DNA from: Mycobacterium sp. WUMAC-067
GTDB lineage: Bacteria > Actinomycetota > Actinomycetes > Mycobacteriales > Mycobacteriaceae
DNA length: 64,000 nt
Reading direction: 5' to 3'
NCBI RefSeq assembly: GCF_020217485.1
Contig: NZ_JAEKMI010000021.1
Span: 1 to 64,000 of the forward strand
This document shows positions 17,218 to 24,583 of the stretch, in pieces; positions within the stretch are counted from its first letter, which is position 1, and each line of letters opens with the position of its first letter. Below the pieces are notes generated by a model. It was not told the origin of the DNA and ran no database searches. It saw only the letters and a list, made by a program, of their open reading frames with translations. The translations under genes and the position numbers were made by a program.

Positions 17218-17709
17218 TCAGCGGCGGCGCGCCCGGGCGGGGGGTTCGTCGTTCTGGCACTGGGGACACACGCCGTGCAGCGTCAGTCCCGCCGCCTCCG
17301 ACAGCGCGAAGGAACTGCCCGCGATCGCATGCTCGAGCGCCAGGCTCAGCCGGCGGGCGGGCACCTCGATGATCGTGCCGCACTTCGTACATACCGCGTG
17401 GTGGTGCGGCGCGGTGGCCAGCCCGTAGGTCGTGACACCCCCGTCGACGGTCAGCGCGTGCAGCACCCCCTGATCGACCAGGGTGGTCACCGTGCGGTAG
17501 ACGGTGGCCACGTCGGGCGCCTGGGCTCCCGGGGGCAGACATTCACGCATGCGCCGGTCGATCTCGGCCACCGACAGGTGTCCGTTGACCGGTTCGAGCA
17601 CCGCCAGCACCTGGATCCGCGACGCCATCCGCCGCAGCCCGCGGGCGCGCAGCAGATCGCCGATCCGCTCGGTGACCGAGGCATCGAGTAATGGCGGCTT
17701 GGGCGTCAC
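17218..17709 (-). CDS. Fur-family metalloregulator, possibly nickel-responsive
   Basis: This 163-residue regulator has the Fur winged helix (about 15-85, with the recognition region PDVATVYRTVTTLVDQGVLH) and the metal-binding dimer domain with HHHAVCTKCG and a second CxxC (GVCPQCQ). The two CxxC pairs form the structural zinc site of the family. It is divergent from nicT across 156 bases and close to hydrogenase-maturation genes. A Nur-like nickel-uptake role is inferred from this; an iron, zinc or peroxide regulator is also possible. GTG 17709 is chosen because the frame upstream lacks family similarity. M. tuberculosis has no gene at this place. Confidence 0.88.
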   Translation of the reverse strand: MTPKPPLLDASVTERIGDLLRARGLRRMASRIQVLAVLEPVNGHLSVAEIDRRMRECLPPGAQAPDVATVYRTVTTLVDQGVLHALTVDGGVTTYGLATAPHHHAVCTKCGTIIEVPARRLSLALEHAIAGSSFALSEAAGLTLHGVCPQCQNDEPPARARRR

Positions 17710-17865
17710 CGGTTCAGTGTCACGCCGCGGCGCCGGGATCGCCAGCCTTCGACGCGATCGAGGGCCACGATTCTGCGATTCACTTGCAACTGGCGCGGCG
17801 CGGTACTTACAGTCGTGCCGGTTGTTCTCTGCCCGACACCGCACGGATGCGCCGGAAGGACCCCA

Positions 17866-19005
17866 GTGGCCAGCACGGAGATCGACTGGCGGCCGTCACG
17901 GACCACCAGGCTGCTCGGCTCGCTGACCCGCGCGGAGTGGTGGCGCCTGGCCTCGATGCTGGCGGTCATCCTCGCGCTGCACCTGCTCGGCTGGCTCACC
18001 CTGGTGCTCTTGGTGGCTCCGGCCCAATACAGCTTGGGCGGCAAAGCTTTTGGCGTCGGCATCGGATTGACGGCCTATACCCTGGGCATGCGGCACGCCT
18101 TCGACGCCGACCACATCGCCGCCATCGACAACACCACCCGCAAGCTGATGAACGATGGGCAGCGTCCGCTGGGCGTCGGCTTCTTCTTTTCGCTGGGCCA
18201 CTCCACGGTGGTGTTCGGGCTGGCGCTGTTGCTGGCGTGCGGGGTGAAGACGGTCGTCGGGCCGGTCGAGGACGACTCCTCGACGCTGCACCACTACACC
18301 GGGTTGATCGGCACCAGCGTCTCCGGCGTGTTCCTGTACGCCATCGCCCTTCTCAACGTCATCGTCCTGGTCGGCATCCTGCGCGTCTTCGCGCGGTTGC
18401 GCCGCGGCGAATACGATCCCGACACCGACGGGGCCGAACTCGAGCGGCAATTGCAGAGCCGCGGACTGATGAACCGGCTCCTCGGCCGGTTCACCAAGTC
18501 GATCACCAAGTCGTGGCACTGCTATCCGATCGGGTTGCTGTTCGGGCTGGGTTTCGACACCGCCACCGAGATCGCGCTGCTGGTGCTGGCCGGCACCAGC
18601 GCCGCGGCCGGGCTGCCGTGGTACGCCATCGTGTGCCTGCCGGTGCTGTTCACCGCGGGCATGTGCCTGCTGGACACCATCGACGGCTCGTTCATGAATT
18701 TCGCCTACGGGTGGGCCTTTTCCAATCCGGTGCGCAAGATCTACTACAACATCACCATCACCGCGCTGTCGGTGGCGGTCGCCCTGCTGATCGGGAGCGT
18801 CGAACTGCTCGTCCTGTTCGCCGACCAATTCGGTTGGCGGGGCGCGTTCTGGAACTGGATCGGCGGGCTCGACCTCAACACGGTGGGCTACATCGTCGTC
18901 GGCATGTTCGTCGTCACCTGGGCGGTGGCCCTGCTCGTCTGGCGCTACGGCCGCATCGAAGAGAAGTGGGGCCCCGCCGATCTGGGGGCCGAGTCCGCGA
19001 CCTAG
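17866..19005 (+). CDS. nicT: NiCoT-family nickel/cobalt permease NicT
   Basis: NicT is an eight-segment membrane permease for high-affinity Ni/Co uptake. The 379 residues contain the NiCoT signatures RHAFDADHIAAIDN in segment 2, GFFFSLGHSTVV in segment 3, LGFDTATEIALLVL and GMCLLDTIDGSFM. GTG 17866 is chosen because GGAAGGA lies six bases before it; the longer frame adds an unsupported leader. It faces a Fur-family gene and is followed by hydrogenase-maturation genes, so nickel for a [NiFe] hydrogenase or urease is the likely cargo. Cobalt for cobalamin is also possible. Confidence 0.95.
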   Translation: MASTEIDWRPSRTTRLLGSLTRAEWWRLASMLAVILALHLLGWLTLVLLVAPAQYSLGGKAFGVGIGLTAYTLGMRHAFDADHIAAIDNTTRKLMNDGQRPLGVGFFFSLGHSTVVFGLALLLACGVKTVVGPVEDDSSTLHHYTGLIGTSVSGVFLYAIALLNVIVLVGILRVFARLRRGEYDPDTDGAELERQLQSRGLMNRLLGRFTKSITKSWHCYPIGLLFGLGFDTATEIALLVLAGTSAAAGLPWYAIVCLPVLFTAGMCLLDTIDGSFMNFAYGWAFSNPVRKIYYNITITALSVAVALLIGSVELLVLFADQFGWRGAFWNWIGGLDLNTVGYIVVGMFVVTWAVALLVWRYGRIEEKWGPADLGAESAT

Positions 19006-19424
19006 CGGGTCACCGGGCACGGGCGTGCGCGGCGCGAAGCGTTGACAACGCCCGGCAGCGGGAGTAGACCCAAAAAACAGCGCCGCGCAAGTGGGCCGAC
19101 GGTCGACTCCGGCGGCGCAGGAGCCCCGGCCCGGCTCCGGAAAGCTGCAGCATGCCAACGGAAGCAGCAGTCAAGACAGCACAACCGTTGACCCATGCTC
19201 TGCGCGGCAAGGCCTCGGGCGCCGCGTCGCGTCTGCACGGAACCGTGATTCGAAGTTTGAGGGGTATCACGGAACGCACCGTCGACACACAACCGCCGTG
19301 GCGCCATCACGGCAACCAACTCACCATCCGAACGCGCCGCGCCCGGTAGGTCAGCTACCGGGTCGGCGCGCTCCCTTTCGCACGCACCGACGAATGCCCG
19401 TCAGCGCGACCCGAAGAGACTGGA
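19006..19424. other. 419-base stretch with no assigned gene (nicT to hydrogenase-maturation block)
   Basis: No convincing gene is seen. A 65-codon frame at 19152-19349 has no recognisable similarity. Two hairpins occur: GGAGCC/GGCTCC at 19120-19138 and a long one at 19333-19370. The stretch may hold a 5' leader, a small RNA or the remains of deleted genes. Confidence 0.6.
19333..19370 (+). terminator. Long GC-rich hairpin upstream of the hydrogenase-maturation genes
   Basis: An eight-base perfect stem (CCCGGTAG with CTACCGGG, loop GTCAG) extends through a G-T pair and one bulge into seven more pairs (CGCGCCG with CGGCGCG). There is no T run after it. It could be an L-shaped terminator or the stem of a leader RNA or attenuator. 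Confidence 0.5.
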
Positions 19425-19586
19425 ATGGAAGGCAAGTCCCTGGACAGACCGCAAGCGCCGACACAGTCACCCGTCGGGGGTGACGCCATGGCGGATCGCC
19501 CGGTGCAGCCGACGGAAACTTCAGCAAGACAAGCGCAGTGGCGCGAGGTGGACGATCCCGGCCGGCCGACCCGGGTGCCGGCATGA
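19425..19586 (+). CDS. Possible 53-residue protein translationally coupled to the hydrogenase protease
   Basis: An ATG at 19425, preceded by GAAGAGACTGG, opens a 53-codon frame that ends in WREVDDPGRPTRVPA. Its stop overlaps the next ATG (ATGA at 19583-19586). I do not recognise the protein. It is hydrophilic and has no membrane segment. The coupling to a hydrogenase-maturation protease suggests either a small partner or the remaining C-terminus of an upstream hydrogenase-cluster gene. Confidence 0.45.
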   Translation: MEGKSLDRPQAPTQSPVGGDAMADRPVQPTETSARQAQWREVDDPGRPTRVPA

Positions 19587-20080
19587 CAGCGCGCATCCTG
19601 GTAGCCGGGATCGGCAACATCTTCCTGGGGGACGACGGGTTCGGCTCGGAAGTGGTCCGCAATGCCGAACTGCCGCAGGATGATCCGACAGTCCAGGTCA
19701 TCGACTACGGAATCAGAGGGATGCACCTGGCCTATGACCTGCTCGAGGAGTGGGACACGCTGGTCCTCGTCGACGCCGTACCCAGCCGCGGCCATCCCGG
19801 CACGTTGCACGTCTTTCAGGCCGATCACGAATCACCTTCGCGGACAGTCGGTCTGGATGGTCACAGCATGGATCCGGCCGCGGTCTTCGCCAGCCTGCGG
19901 GCGCTGGGCGGCCGTCCGCCCTACACCGTGGTCGTCGGGTGCGAGGCGGGCAGCGTCGACGAGGGCATCGGGCTGACCGAACCCGTCGCCAAGGCCGTCC
20001 CCCGGGCGGCGCGGGCGGTCGAAGAGATCGTCGCGGCGTTGCACGGATCGCCATTGTTCGCGGCCGAAGACAGGTGCTGA
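19583..20080 (+). CDS. [NiFe]-hydrogenase maturation protease (HupD/HyaD family)
   Basis: This 165-residue endopeptidase family trims the C-terminus of the hydrogenase large subunit after nickel insertion. It shows AGIGNIFLGDDGFGSEV at the N-terminus, LVLVDAVPSRGHPGT around residue 60, and DGHSMDP near residue 94. The first nickel-ligand position, often Glu (DEGFG), is Asp here; Asp is known at this position in HycI. ATG 19583 is chosen over an upstream in-frame start because the protein begins directly with the family motif. No hydrogenase structural genes are in the window, so its substrate is not visible. Confidence 0.9.
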   Translation: MTARILVAGIGNIFLGDDGFGSEVVRNAELPQDDPTVQVIDYGIRGMHLAYDLLEEWDTLVLVDAVPSRGHPGTLHVFQADHESPSRTVGLDGHSMDPAAVFASLRALGGRPPYTVVVGCEAGSVDEGIGLTEPVAKAVPRAARAVEEIVAALHGSPLFAAEDRC

Positions 20081-20083
20081 ATC

Positions 20084-20965
20084 ATGTGTCTGGGCATACC
20101 GCCGGATCTGGTTCAGCACCACGACGCCCACGTGGTGTCGCTGCTGGCCGAACACGGGCGCATCGGCGAACCCATCGTCGGGGTCTTTTTCGACGGCACC
20201 GGTTACGGCTGCGACGAAATGATCTGGGGCGGTGAGATTTTGACGCTGGACGCCCGGAGCCACCGTTTCGTCCGGGCCGGCCACCTGTTGCCGGTGCCGC
20301 TGCCGGGCGGCGATGCAGCGGTGCGCAATCCGTGGCGGATGGCGCTGTCCCAGCTCTGGGCGGCCGACATCGACTGGACTCCGGATCTGGCGCCCGTCGC
20401 CGCCGCGACCGATGACGAACTGCGCCTGGTTCGTTCGCAACTGGAGACCGGGACGGGCTGTGTGCCCTGCTCGAGCATGGGACGGCTGTTCGACGCGGTC
20501 GCCTCCCTGCTCGGGGTGCGGCACCGTATCGACTACGAGGGGCAAGCCGCCATCGAGCTCGAGGCGCTGGCGGAGTCGGCCGACCACGATCCCGGGCGGC
20601 CACGTCCGTCGTTGCCGCTGGCGGTGCGCTCTGACGGGGTGATCGATCCGGTGCCGATGGTGCAGACGATGGTCGCGGCGCTGTATGCCGGGACGCCGCG
20701 CGCGGTGCTGGCCGCGGCCTTCCACCACGCCGTCGCGGACGCGGTCGCCGACGTGGTCGCGCGGGTGGCCGGCACGACCCGGTTGGTGGGCCTCACCGGC
20801 GGGGTGTTCCAGAATGTTCTGCCGACGTGTGCCTGCCGTGATGTATTGCAGCGCAATGGTTTTGAGGTTCTCGCCCATCACAGTGTGCCGCCGAACGAGG
20901 GCGGACCCGCGCTGGGCCGGGCCGCGGTCTCGGTGCTGACGGCGCGGGAGGAGGCGACGCGATGA
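20084..20965 (+). CDS. HypC-start/HypF C-terminal domain chimera
   Basis: The 293-residue frame begins MCLGIP, the invariant start of HypC, and then passes at once into the C-terminal Kae1-like domain of HypF. That domain is seen as VQHHDAHVVSLLAEH, FFDGTGYGCDEMIWGGE, HLLPVPLPGGDAAVRNPWRM, SSMGRLFDAVASLLGVRHRIDYEGQAAIELEALA and LTGGVFQN. HypF's acylphosphatase, zinc-finger and YrdC-like domains are missing, as is the rest of HypC. A deletion joining hypC to hypF is the simplest explanation. The two metal histidines of HHxAH remain, but PPNDGG has become PPNEGG. It may be a relic or a stand-alone domain. It starts four bases after the protease gene. Confidence 0.8.
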   Translation: MCLGIPPDLVQHHDAHVVSLLAEHGRIGEPIVGVFFDGTGYGCDEMIWGGEILTLDARSHRFVRAGHLLPVPLPGGDAAVRNPWRMALSQLWAADIDWTPDLAPVAAATDDELRLVRSQLETGTGCVPCSSMGRLFDAVASLLGVRHRIDYEGQAAIELEALAESADHDPGRPRPSLPLAVRSDGVIDPVPMVQTMVAALYAGTPRAVLAAAFHHAVADAVADVVARVAGTTRLVGLTGGVFQNVLPTCACRDVLQRNGFEVLAHHSVPPNEGGPALGRAAVSVLTAREEATR

Positions 20966-21071
20966 CGACCACCGCCGCCAGCTGTGCGCGCTGGCTGACA
21001 GCACGAACCGGCAATTGCCGGTGACCGACCATCGACTGGCGCGCGTCTAGCTTCGACGTCAGACTGGCCCG

Positions 21072-22196
21072 GTGTCCGGTTCCCTGCGCGACGTGCTGCC
21101 CGCCGCGGCCGCCCTGCTCGGCGTTCCGGGCGCGGTCGACACGCTGGCGGTGACCGACCGGGCCGGCTCCGATCGGATCGACCGGGTGCTCGTCGTGCTG
21201 GTGGACGGGTTGGGCTGGCACCTGCTTCCGCGGCTGGCCGGCGGCGCGCCGCTGCTGGCCTCCGTGCTGGCCGGCGCCACCGGCCGGCTGACCCAGCTGG
21301 AGTGCACCTTCCCGTCGACCACGCCGACCAGCCTGGTGTCCCTGGGCACCGGCGCGGCGCCCGGCGAGCACGGCGTGCTGGGCTTCACCCTGCGGGTGCC
21401 GGGCACCGAGACGGTGCTCAACCACGTCCGGTGGCGCGACGACCCGTCCCCGACCGTCTGGCAGCCGGTGCCGACCTGGTTCCAGCGGCTCAAAGAGGCC
21501 GGCGTCAGCGCCCGCGCGGTGCTGCCGGCGCCGTTCCTCGGCAGCGGGCTGACCGAGGCCGCCTACCGCGGTGCGGAATTTCGCCCCGCCGGCCCCGCCG
21601 ACGACTACGCGCGGCTGGTGATCGACGACCTGCTTTCGGCGCCCGGGCTGGTCTACGGCTACACCGCCGAGCTCGACACCGCGGCGCACGTCTTCGGCGT
21701 CAGCTCCGAGCAGTGGCATGCGGCGGCGGCCAGCGTCGACGCGCTCCTCTCGCGCCTGCTCGAGGCGCTGCCGCCGAACGCGGCGCTGCTGGTGACCGCC
21801 GACCACGGGGGCCTCAACGTCCCGCCGGAGGCCCGTATCGACCTGGACGCCGATCCGCGGTTGGTTCAGGGCGTCCGGGTGGTCGCCGGCGAGCCTCGGG
21901 TCCGCTACCTGCATACCGAACCGGGCGCCGGGCCCGATGTGCAGGCCGCATGGGCCGAGGTCCTGGGCGCCCGGGCCACCGTGTACAGCCGCGAGCAGGC
22001 GGTGAACACCGGGATGTTCGGGCCGGTCGCCGCGGCGCACCTGGAGCGGCTCGGCGACGTGGTGGTCGTCTGCTCGGGCGACACGGCGGTGCTGGCCAGC
22101 GCGCACGAGCCCCCAGAAGCGTCCCGCCTGATCGGTTTCCACGGCGGAGCCAGCCCGGCCGAGATGGCGATCCCGCTCATCGTTTTCCGCCCCTAG
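21072..22196 (+). CDS. Alkaline-phosphatase-superfamily phosphodiesterase
   Basis: The 374-residue protein has the nucleotide pyrophosphatase/phosphodiesterase pattern: VLVVLVDGLGWHLL supplies the first metal Asp, FPSTTPTSLVSLGTGAAPGEHGVLGF holds the catalytic Thr, YGYTAELDTAAHVFG and LVTADHGGLNVP provide further metal ligands. The substrate (phosphodiester or nucleotide) is not known. No signal peptide is visible. It starts at GTG 21072. It lies in the accessory block between the hydrogenase relics and a PPE gene. Confidence 0.85.
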   Translation: MSGSLRDVLPAAAALLGVPGAVDTLAVTDRAGSDRIDRVLVVLVDGLGWHLLPRLAGGAPLLASVLAGATGRLTQLECTFPSTTPTSLVSLGTGAAPGEHGVLGFTLRVPGTETVLNHVRWRDDPSPTVWQPVPTWFQRLKEAGVSARAVLPAPFLGSGLTEAAYRGAEFRPAGPADDYARLVIDDLLSAPGLVYGYTAELDTAAHVFGVSSEQWHAAAASVDALLSRLLEALPPNAALLVTADHGGLNVPPEARIDLDADPRLVQGVRVVAGEPRVRYLHTEPGAGPDVQAAWAEVLGARATVYSREQAVNTGMFGPVAAAHLERLGDVVVVCSGDTAVLASAHEPPEASRLIGFHGGASPAEMAIPLIVFRP

Positions 22197-22254
22197 CTGC
22201 ACCGACCGTGGATTCGGACCGACTTCACAGCTCGTTCCGACCGGTTTACCACGA

Positions 22255-22740
22255 TTGACGTTGTACATTCGGCCCACTGTGTTGTTCCGGGGCGGCGGTG
22301 AAACTCGGCGGTGGCAGCTCGCCACCGCGATCGTCGCAGCGCTGGGTGTGTTCGTCGCCCTGATCGCGGGTTCGTCGCTGCGGCCCCAGTTCGCCGCGGC
22401 GACCCTGCCGGAGCCGGCCGCCTGGTCCGGCGCCACCCCGGGGGCCGGCGCGCACGCGCTCCCGCGGGGCCGCGACGCGGCCGTCGCCCGCCCGGCGCTG
22501 GCCGCGGCGCAGTCGCCGGCGCCGGCCAACAACACCACCAAGAAGCCGTTCCACAGCATGTGGATGACGAAGGAACGGCCCCAGTCCTGGAACCGTTGGT
22601 CAGCCCACTCGGCCCTGTCGCCGGCGCCGACGATGTTCGGCCCGGCGCGGGTCCCGCCCGACGACACCCAATCCCGTTCTCCCGCAACCATTCCCGCCGA
22701 CCGAGATACCTTGACCCGGCTCTGCATCGCCCGCGTCTGA
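22255..22740 (+). CDS. Hypothetical membrane-anchored or secreted protein
   Basis: The 161-codon frame has one hydrophobic segment near residues 22-42 (LATAIVAALGVFVALIAG) after an RR pair, so it is probably anchored or exported. The rest is alanine/proline-rich and then polar (MWMTKERPQSWNRWSAHS). I do not recognise a family. The start is unsure: TTG 22255 gives the longest frame and GTG 22279 is an alternative. The antisense frames here are long too, so the gene is plausible but not certain. Confidence 0.5.
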   Translation: MTLYIRPTVLFRGGGETRRWQLATAIVAALGVFVALIAGSSLRPQFAAATLPEPAAWSGATPGAGAHALPRGRDAAVARPALAAAQSPAPANNTTKKPFHSMWMTKERPQSWNRWSAHSALSPAPTMFGPARVPPDDTQSRSPATIPADRDTLTRLCIARV

Positions 22741-22809
22741 TCGCCGCACGCCGCGCATTCGCGCGAAAGGGCTTGTCACCCCCGTGCCTATCTCGTGAAG
22801 GACGCCCCC

Positions 22810-22857
22810 ATGTTTTCGAGCACCAACCACACCGCCCTCCCCCGGCGGAGGCTGTGA
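22810..22857 (+). CDS. 15-codon leader ORF before the PPE gene
   Basis: An ATG with GAAGGA seven bases upstream reads MFSSTNHTALPRRRL and stops at TGA 22855-22857, which overlaps the PPE start (TGATG). It may couple or tune translation of the PPE protein. It is too short for similarity to help. Confidence 0.35.
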   Translation: MFSSTNHTALPRRRL

Positions 22858-23804
22858 TGGATTTCGCGACGCTCCCACCGGAGATCAACTCCGGGCTGAT
22901 GTATTCGGGTCCCGGCGCGGGATCCATGGTCGCGGCCGCCGCGGCGTGGGACAAACTCGCCGCGTGGCTGTGCACCGCGGCGGCCGACTACCGGGCGGTG
23001 ACCGCGAAGCTGGTGGCGCAATGGGAGGGCACGCCCTCGGCGCTGCGCGACGCCGCCGCGCTCTACACCGACTGGCTGGACGCCAACGCCGCACGAAGCC
23101 AGGAGGCGGCCGTCCAGCTCGGTGCGGCGGCCGGGGCGCACGAGGCGGCGTTCGCGGCGACGGTGCCCCCACCGGCGATCGCCGGCAACCGCACGCGCCG
23201 CACGGCGCTGGTGTCGGCGAACTGTCTGGGCCAGCACAGCGCGGCGATCGCGGACGTCGACACCGAATACGACGCCATGTGGGCGCGCAATGCCGGTGCC
23301 ATGTACGCCTACGCCTGCGCCGCCGCCAACGCGGTGACGATGACCCCGTTCGCCCCGCCGCCCGCCGATGCCGGTGCACCCGCAGACACCTGGCCGTTGA
23401 AGGCGGCGCCCGAGGTCGTATCGGCCGCCCGCCAAGTGATGTCGGCCATTCCGGGTGCCCTCAAGCACCTGTCGTCGGCAACGCAGACCACGTTCGAGGC
23501 GTCCCTTGCCTCGGTGACACCGTCGCTGTCGAAGCTCAATTCGCTGACCGCGCCGTCGGATTTCGCGATCGGCCACCTGAATTCGATGAACAAGGCGGCG
23601 GCGCTGCGAACACTTTTCCCCAAACCGGCCGCCGCCAACGGGGTCAGCGCGCGCCTCGGCCGCGCGATATCGCTCGGCGCGCTGTCGGTGCCGCGCACCT
23701 GGGCCACGGCCGCACCCGACGCCCAGGCGTTGCGCGGGGACCGGGCGAACACGCGCGCGTGGTCACGGCCGGTGCGGCATCCGGCCGGTGAATACGGCGG
23801 CTAG
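22857..23804 (+). CDS. PPE family protein, SVP subgroup
   Basis: PPE proteins are mycobacterial type VII secretion substrates that usually pair with a PE protein. The 315 residues open with MDFATLPPEINSGLMYSGPG and carry the WxG motif (QWEGT, residue 56-58) in the helical PPE domain of about 180 residues. Near the C-terminus is GALSVPRTW, which fits the GxxSVPxxW signature of the SVP subgroup. No PE gene or ESX component lies nearby, so it is an orphan. M. tuberculosis PPE45 sits elsewhere (near Rv2891) and is not this locus. It ends tail to tail with the SDR gene, sharing the CTAG palindrome. Confidence 0.9.
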   Translation: MDFATLPPEINSGLMYSGPGAGSMVAAAAAWDKLAAWLCTAAADYRAVTAKLVAQWEGTPSALRDAAALYTDWLDANAARSQEAAVQLGAAAGAHEAAFAATVPPPAIAGNRTRRTALVSANCLGQHSAAIADVDTEYDAMWARNAGAMYAYACAAANAVTMTPFAPPPADAGAPADTWPLKAAPEVVSAARQVMSAIPGALKHLSSATQTTFEASLASVTPSLSKLNSLTAPSDFAIGHLNSMNKAAALRTLFPKPAAANGVSARLGRAISLGALSVPRTWATAAPDAQALRGDRANTRAWSRPVRHPAGEYGG

Positions 23805-24583
23805 AGCGGGGTCACGTAGGCCGAGCTGATGCCGCCGTCGACCAGGAACGTCGACGCCGTGATGAACGACGCGTCGTCGCTCGCCAAAAACGCGACCGCG
23901 GCAGCGATTTCGCCGGGGTCGGCGAAGCGGCCCACCGGCACGTGCACCAGCCGGCGGGCGGCCCGTTCGGGGTCCGTGGCGAAAAGCTCTTGCAGCAGTG
24001 GGGTGTTGACCGGCCCCGGGCACAGGGCGTTCACCCGGATGCCCTGCCGGGCGAACTGCACCCCCAGTTCCCGCGACATGGCCAGCACGCCGCCCTTGGA
24101 GGCGGTGTAGGAGATTTGCGACGTCGCCGACCCCAGGACGGCGACGAACGACGCAGTGTTGATGATCGAGCCCCGCCGCGCGGGAACCATGTGCCGCAAC
24201 GCCGCCCGGCAGCAGAGGTACACCGACTTCAGGTTGACGTCCTGGACGCGTTGCCAGGCGGGCAGTTCGGTGTTCTCGATGAGGTCGTCGTCGGGCGGCG
24301 AGATGCCGGCGTTGTTGAACGCGATGTCGACGCGGCCGTAGGCCTGGGCCGCGGTATCGAACAGCGCGTTGACCGCGTCCTCGTCGGCGACGTCGGTGGG
24401 CACGAACAGGCCGGACAGCTCGTCGGCCGCGGCGGCGCCCGCGTCGCCGTCGACGTCGGCGACCACGATGGTGGCGCCTTCGGCGCGCATGCGCCGCGCC
24501 GACGCCAACCCGATGCCGCCGCCGGCGCCGGTGACGACGGCGACCCGGCCCGCCAACCGTTGGGTGAGATCGACCGCCACCAC
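23801..24583 (-). CDS. Short-chain dehydrogenase/reductase (Rv2857c-like)
   Basis: The 260-residue NAD(P)-dependent SDR has the cofactor motif VTGAGGGIGLASAR, the NNAG motif (AFNNAGISP), and catalytic Ser-Tyr-Lys in INTASFVAV and SYTASKGG. An Asp after the second strand (VVADVDGD) suggests NAD preference. It is the last gene of a set with an aldehyde dehydrogenase, a C26 hydrolase and a glutamine-synthetase-like enzyme, so it probably oxidises or reduces an intermediate of that pathway. The start is GTG 24583, adjoining the aldC stop. Confidence 0.9.
   Translation of the reverse strand: MVAVDLTQRLAGRVAVVTGAGGGIGLASARRMRAEGATIVVADVDGDAGAAAADELSGLFVPTDVADEDAVNALFDTAAQAYGRVDIAFNNAGISPPDDDLIENTELPAWQRVQDVNLKSVYLCCRAALRHMVPARRGSIINTASFVAVLGSATSQISYTASKGGVLAMSRELGVQFARQGIRVNALCPGPVNTPLLQELFATDPERAARRLVHVPVGRFADPGEIAAAVAFLASDDASFITASTFLVDGGISSAYVTPL

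Noticed and set aside
19152..19349. 65-codon frame in the nicT-protease gap
   Set aside because: No family similarity, weak start signal and overlap with hairpins. The stretch is described as unassigned.
20962..21024. 20-codon ORF (starts MTTTAASC) overlapping the chimera stop
   Set aside because: ATGA overlap is present but the peptide is short and matches nothing. It could be a stub of another hyp gene; evidence is too thin to call.
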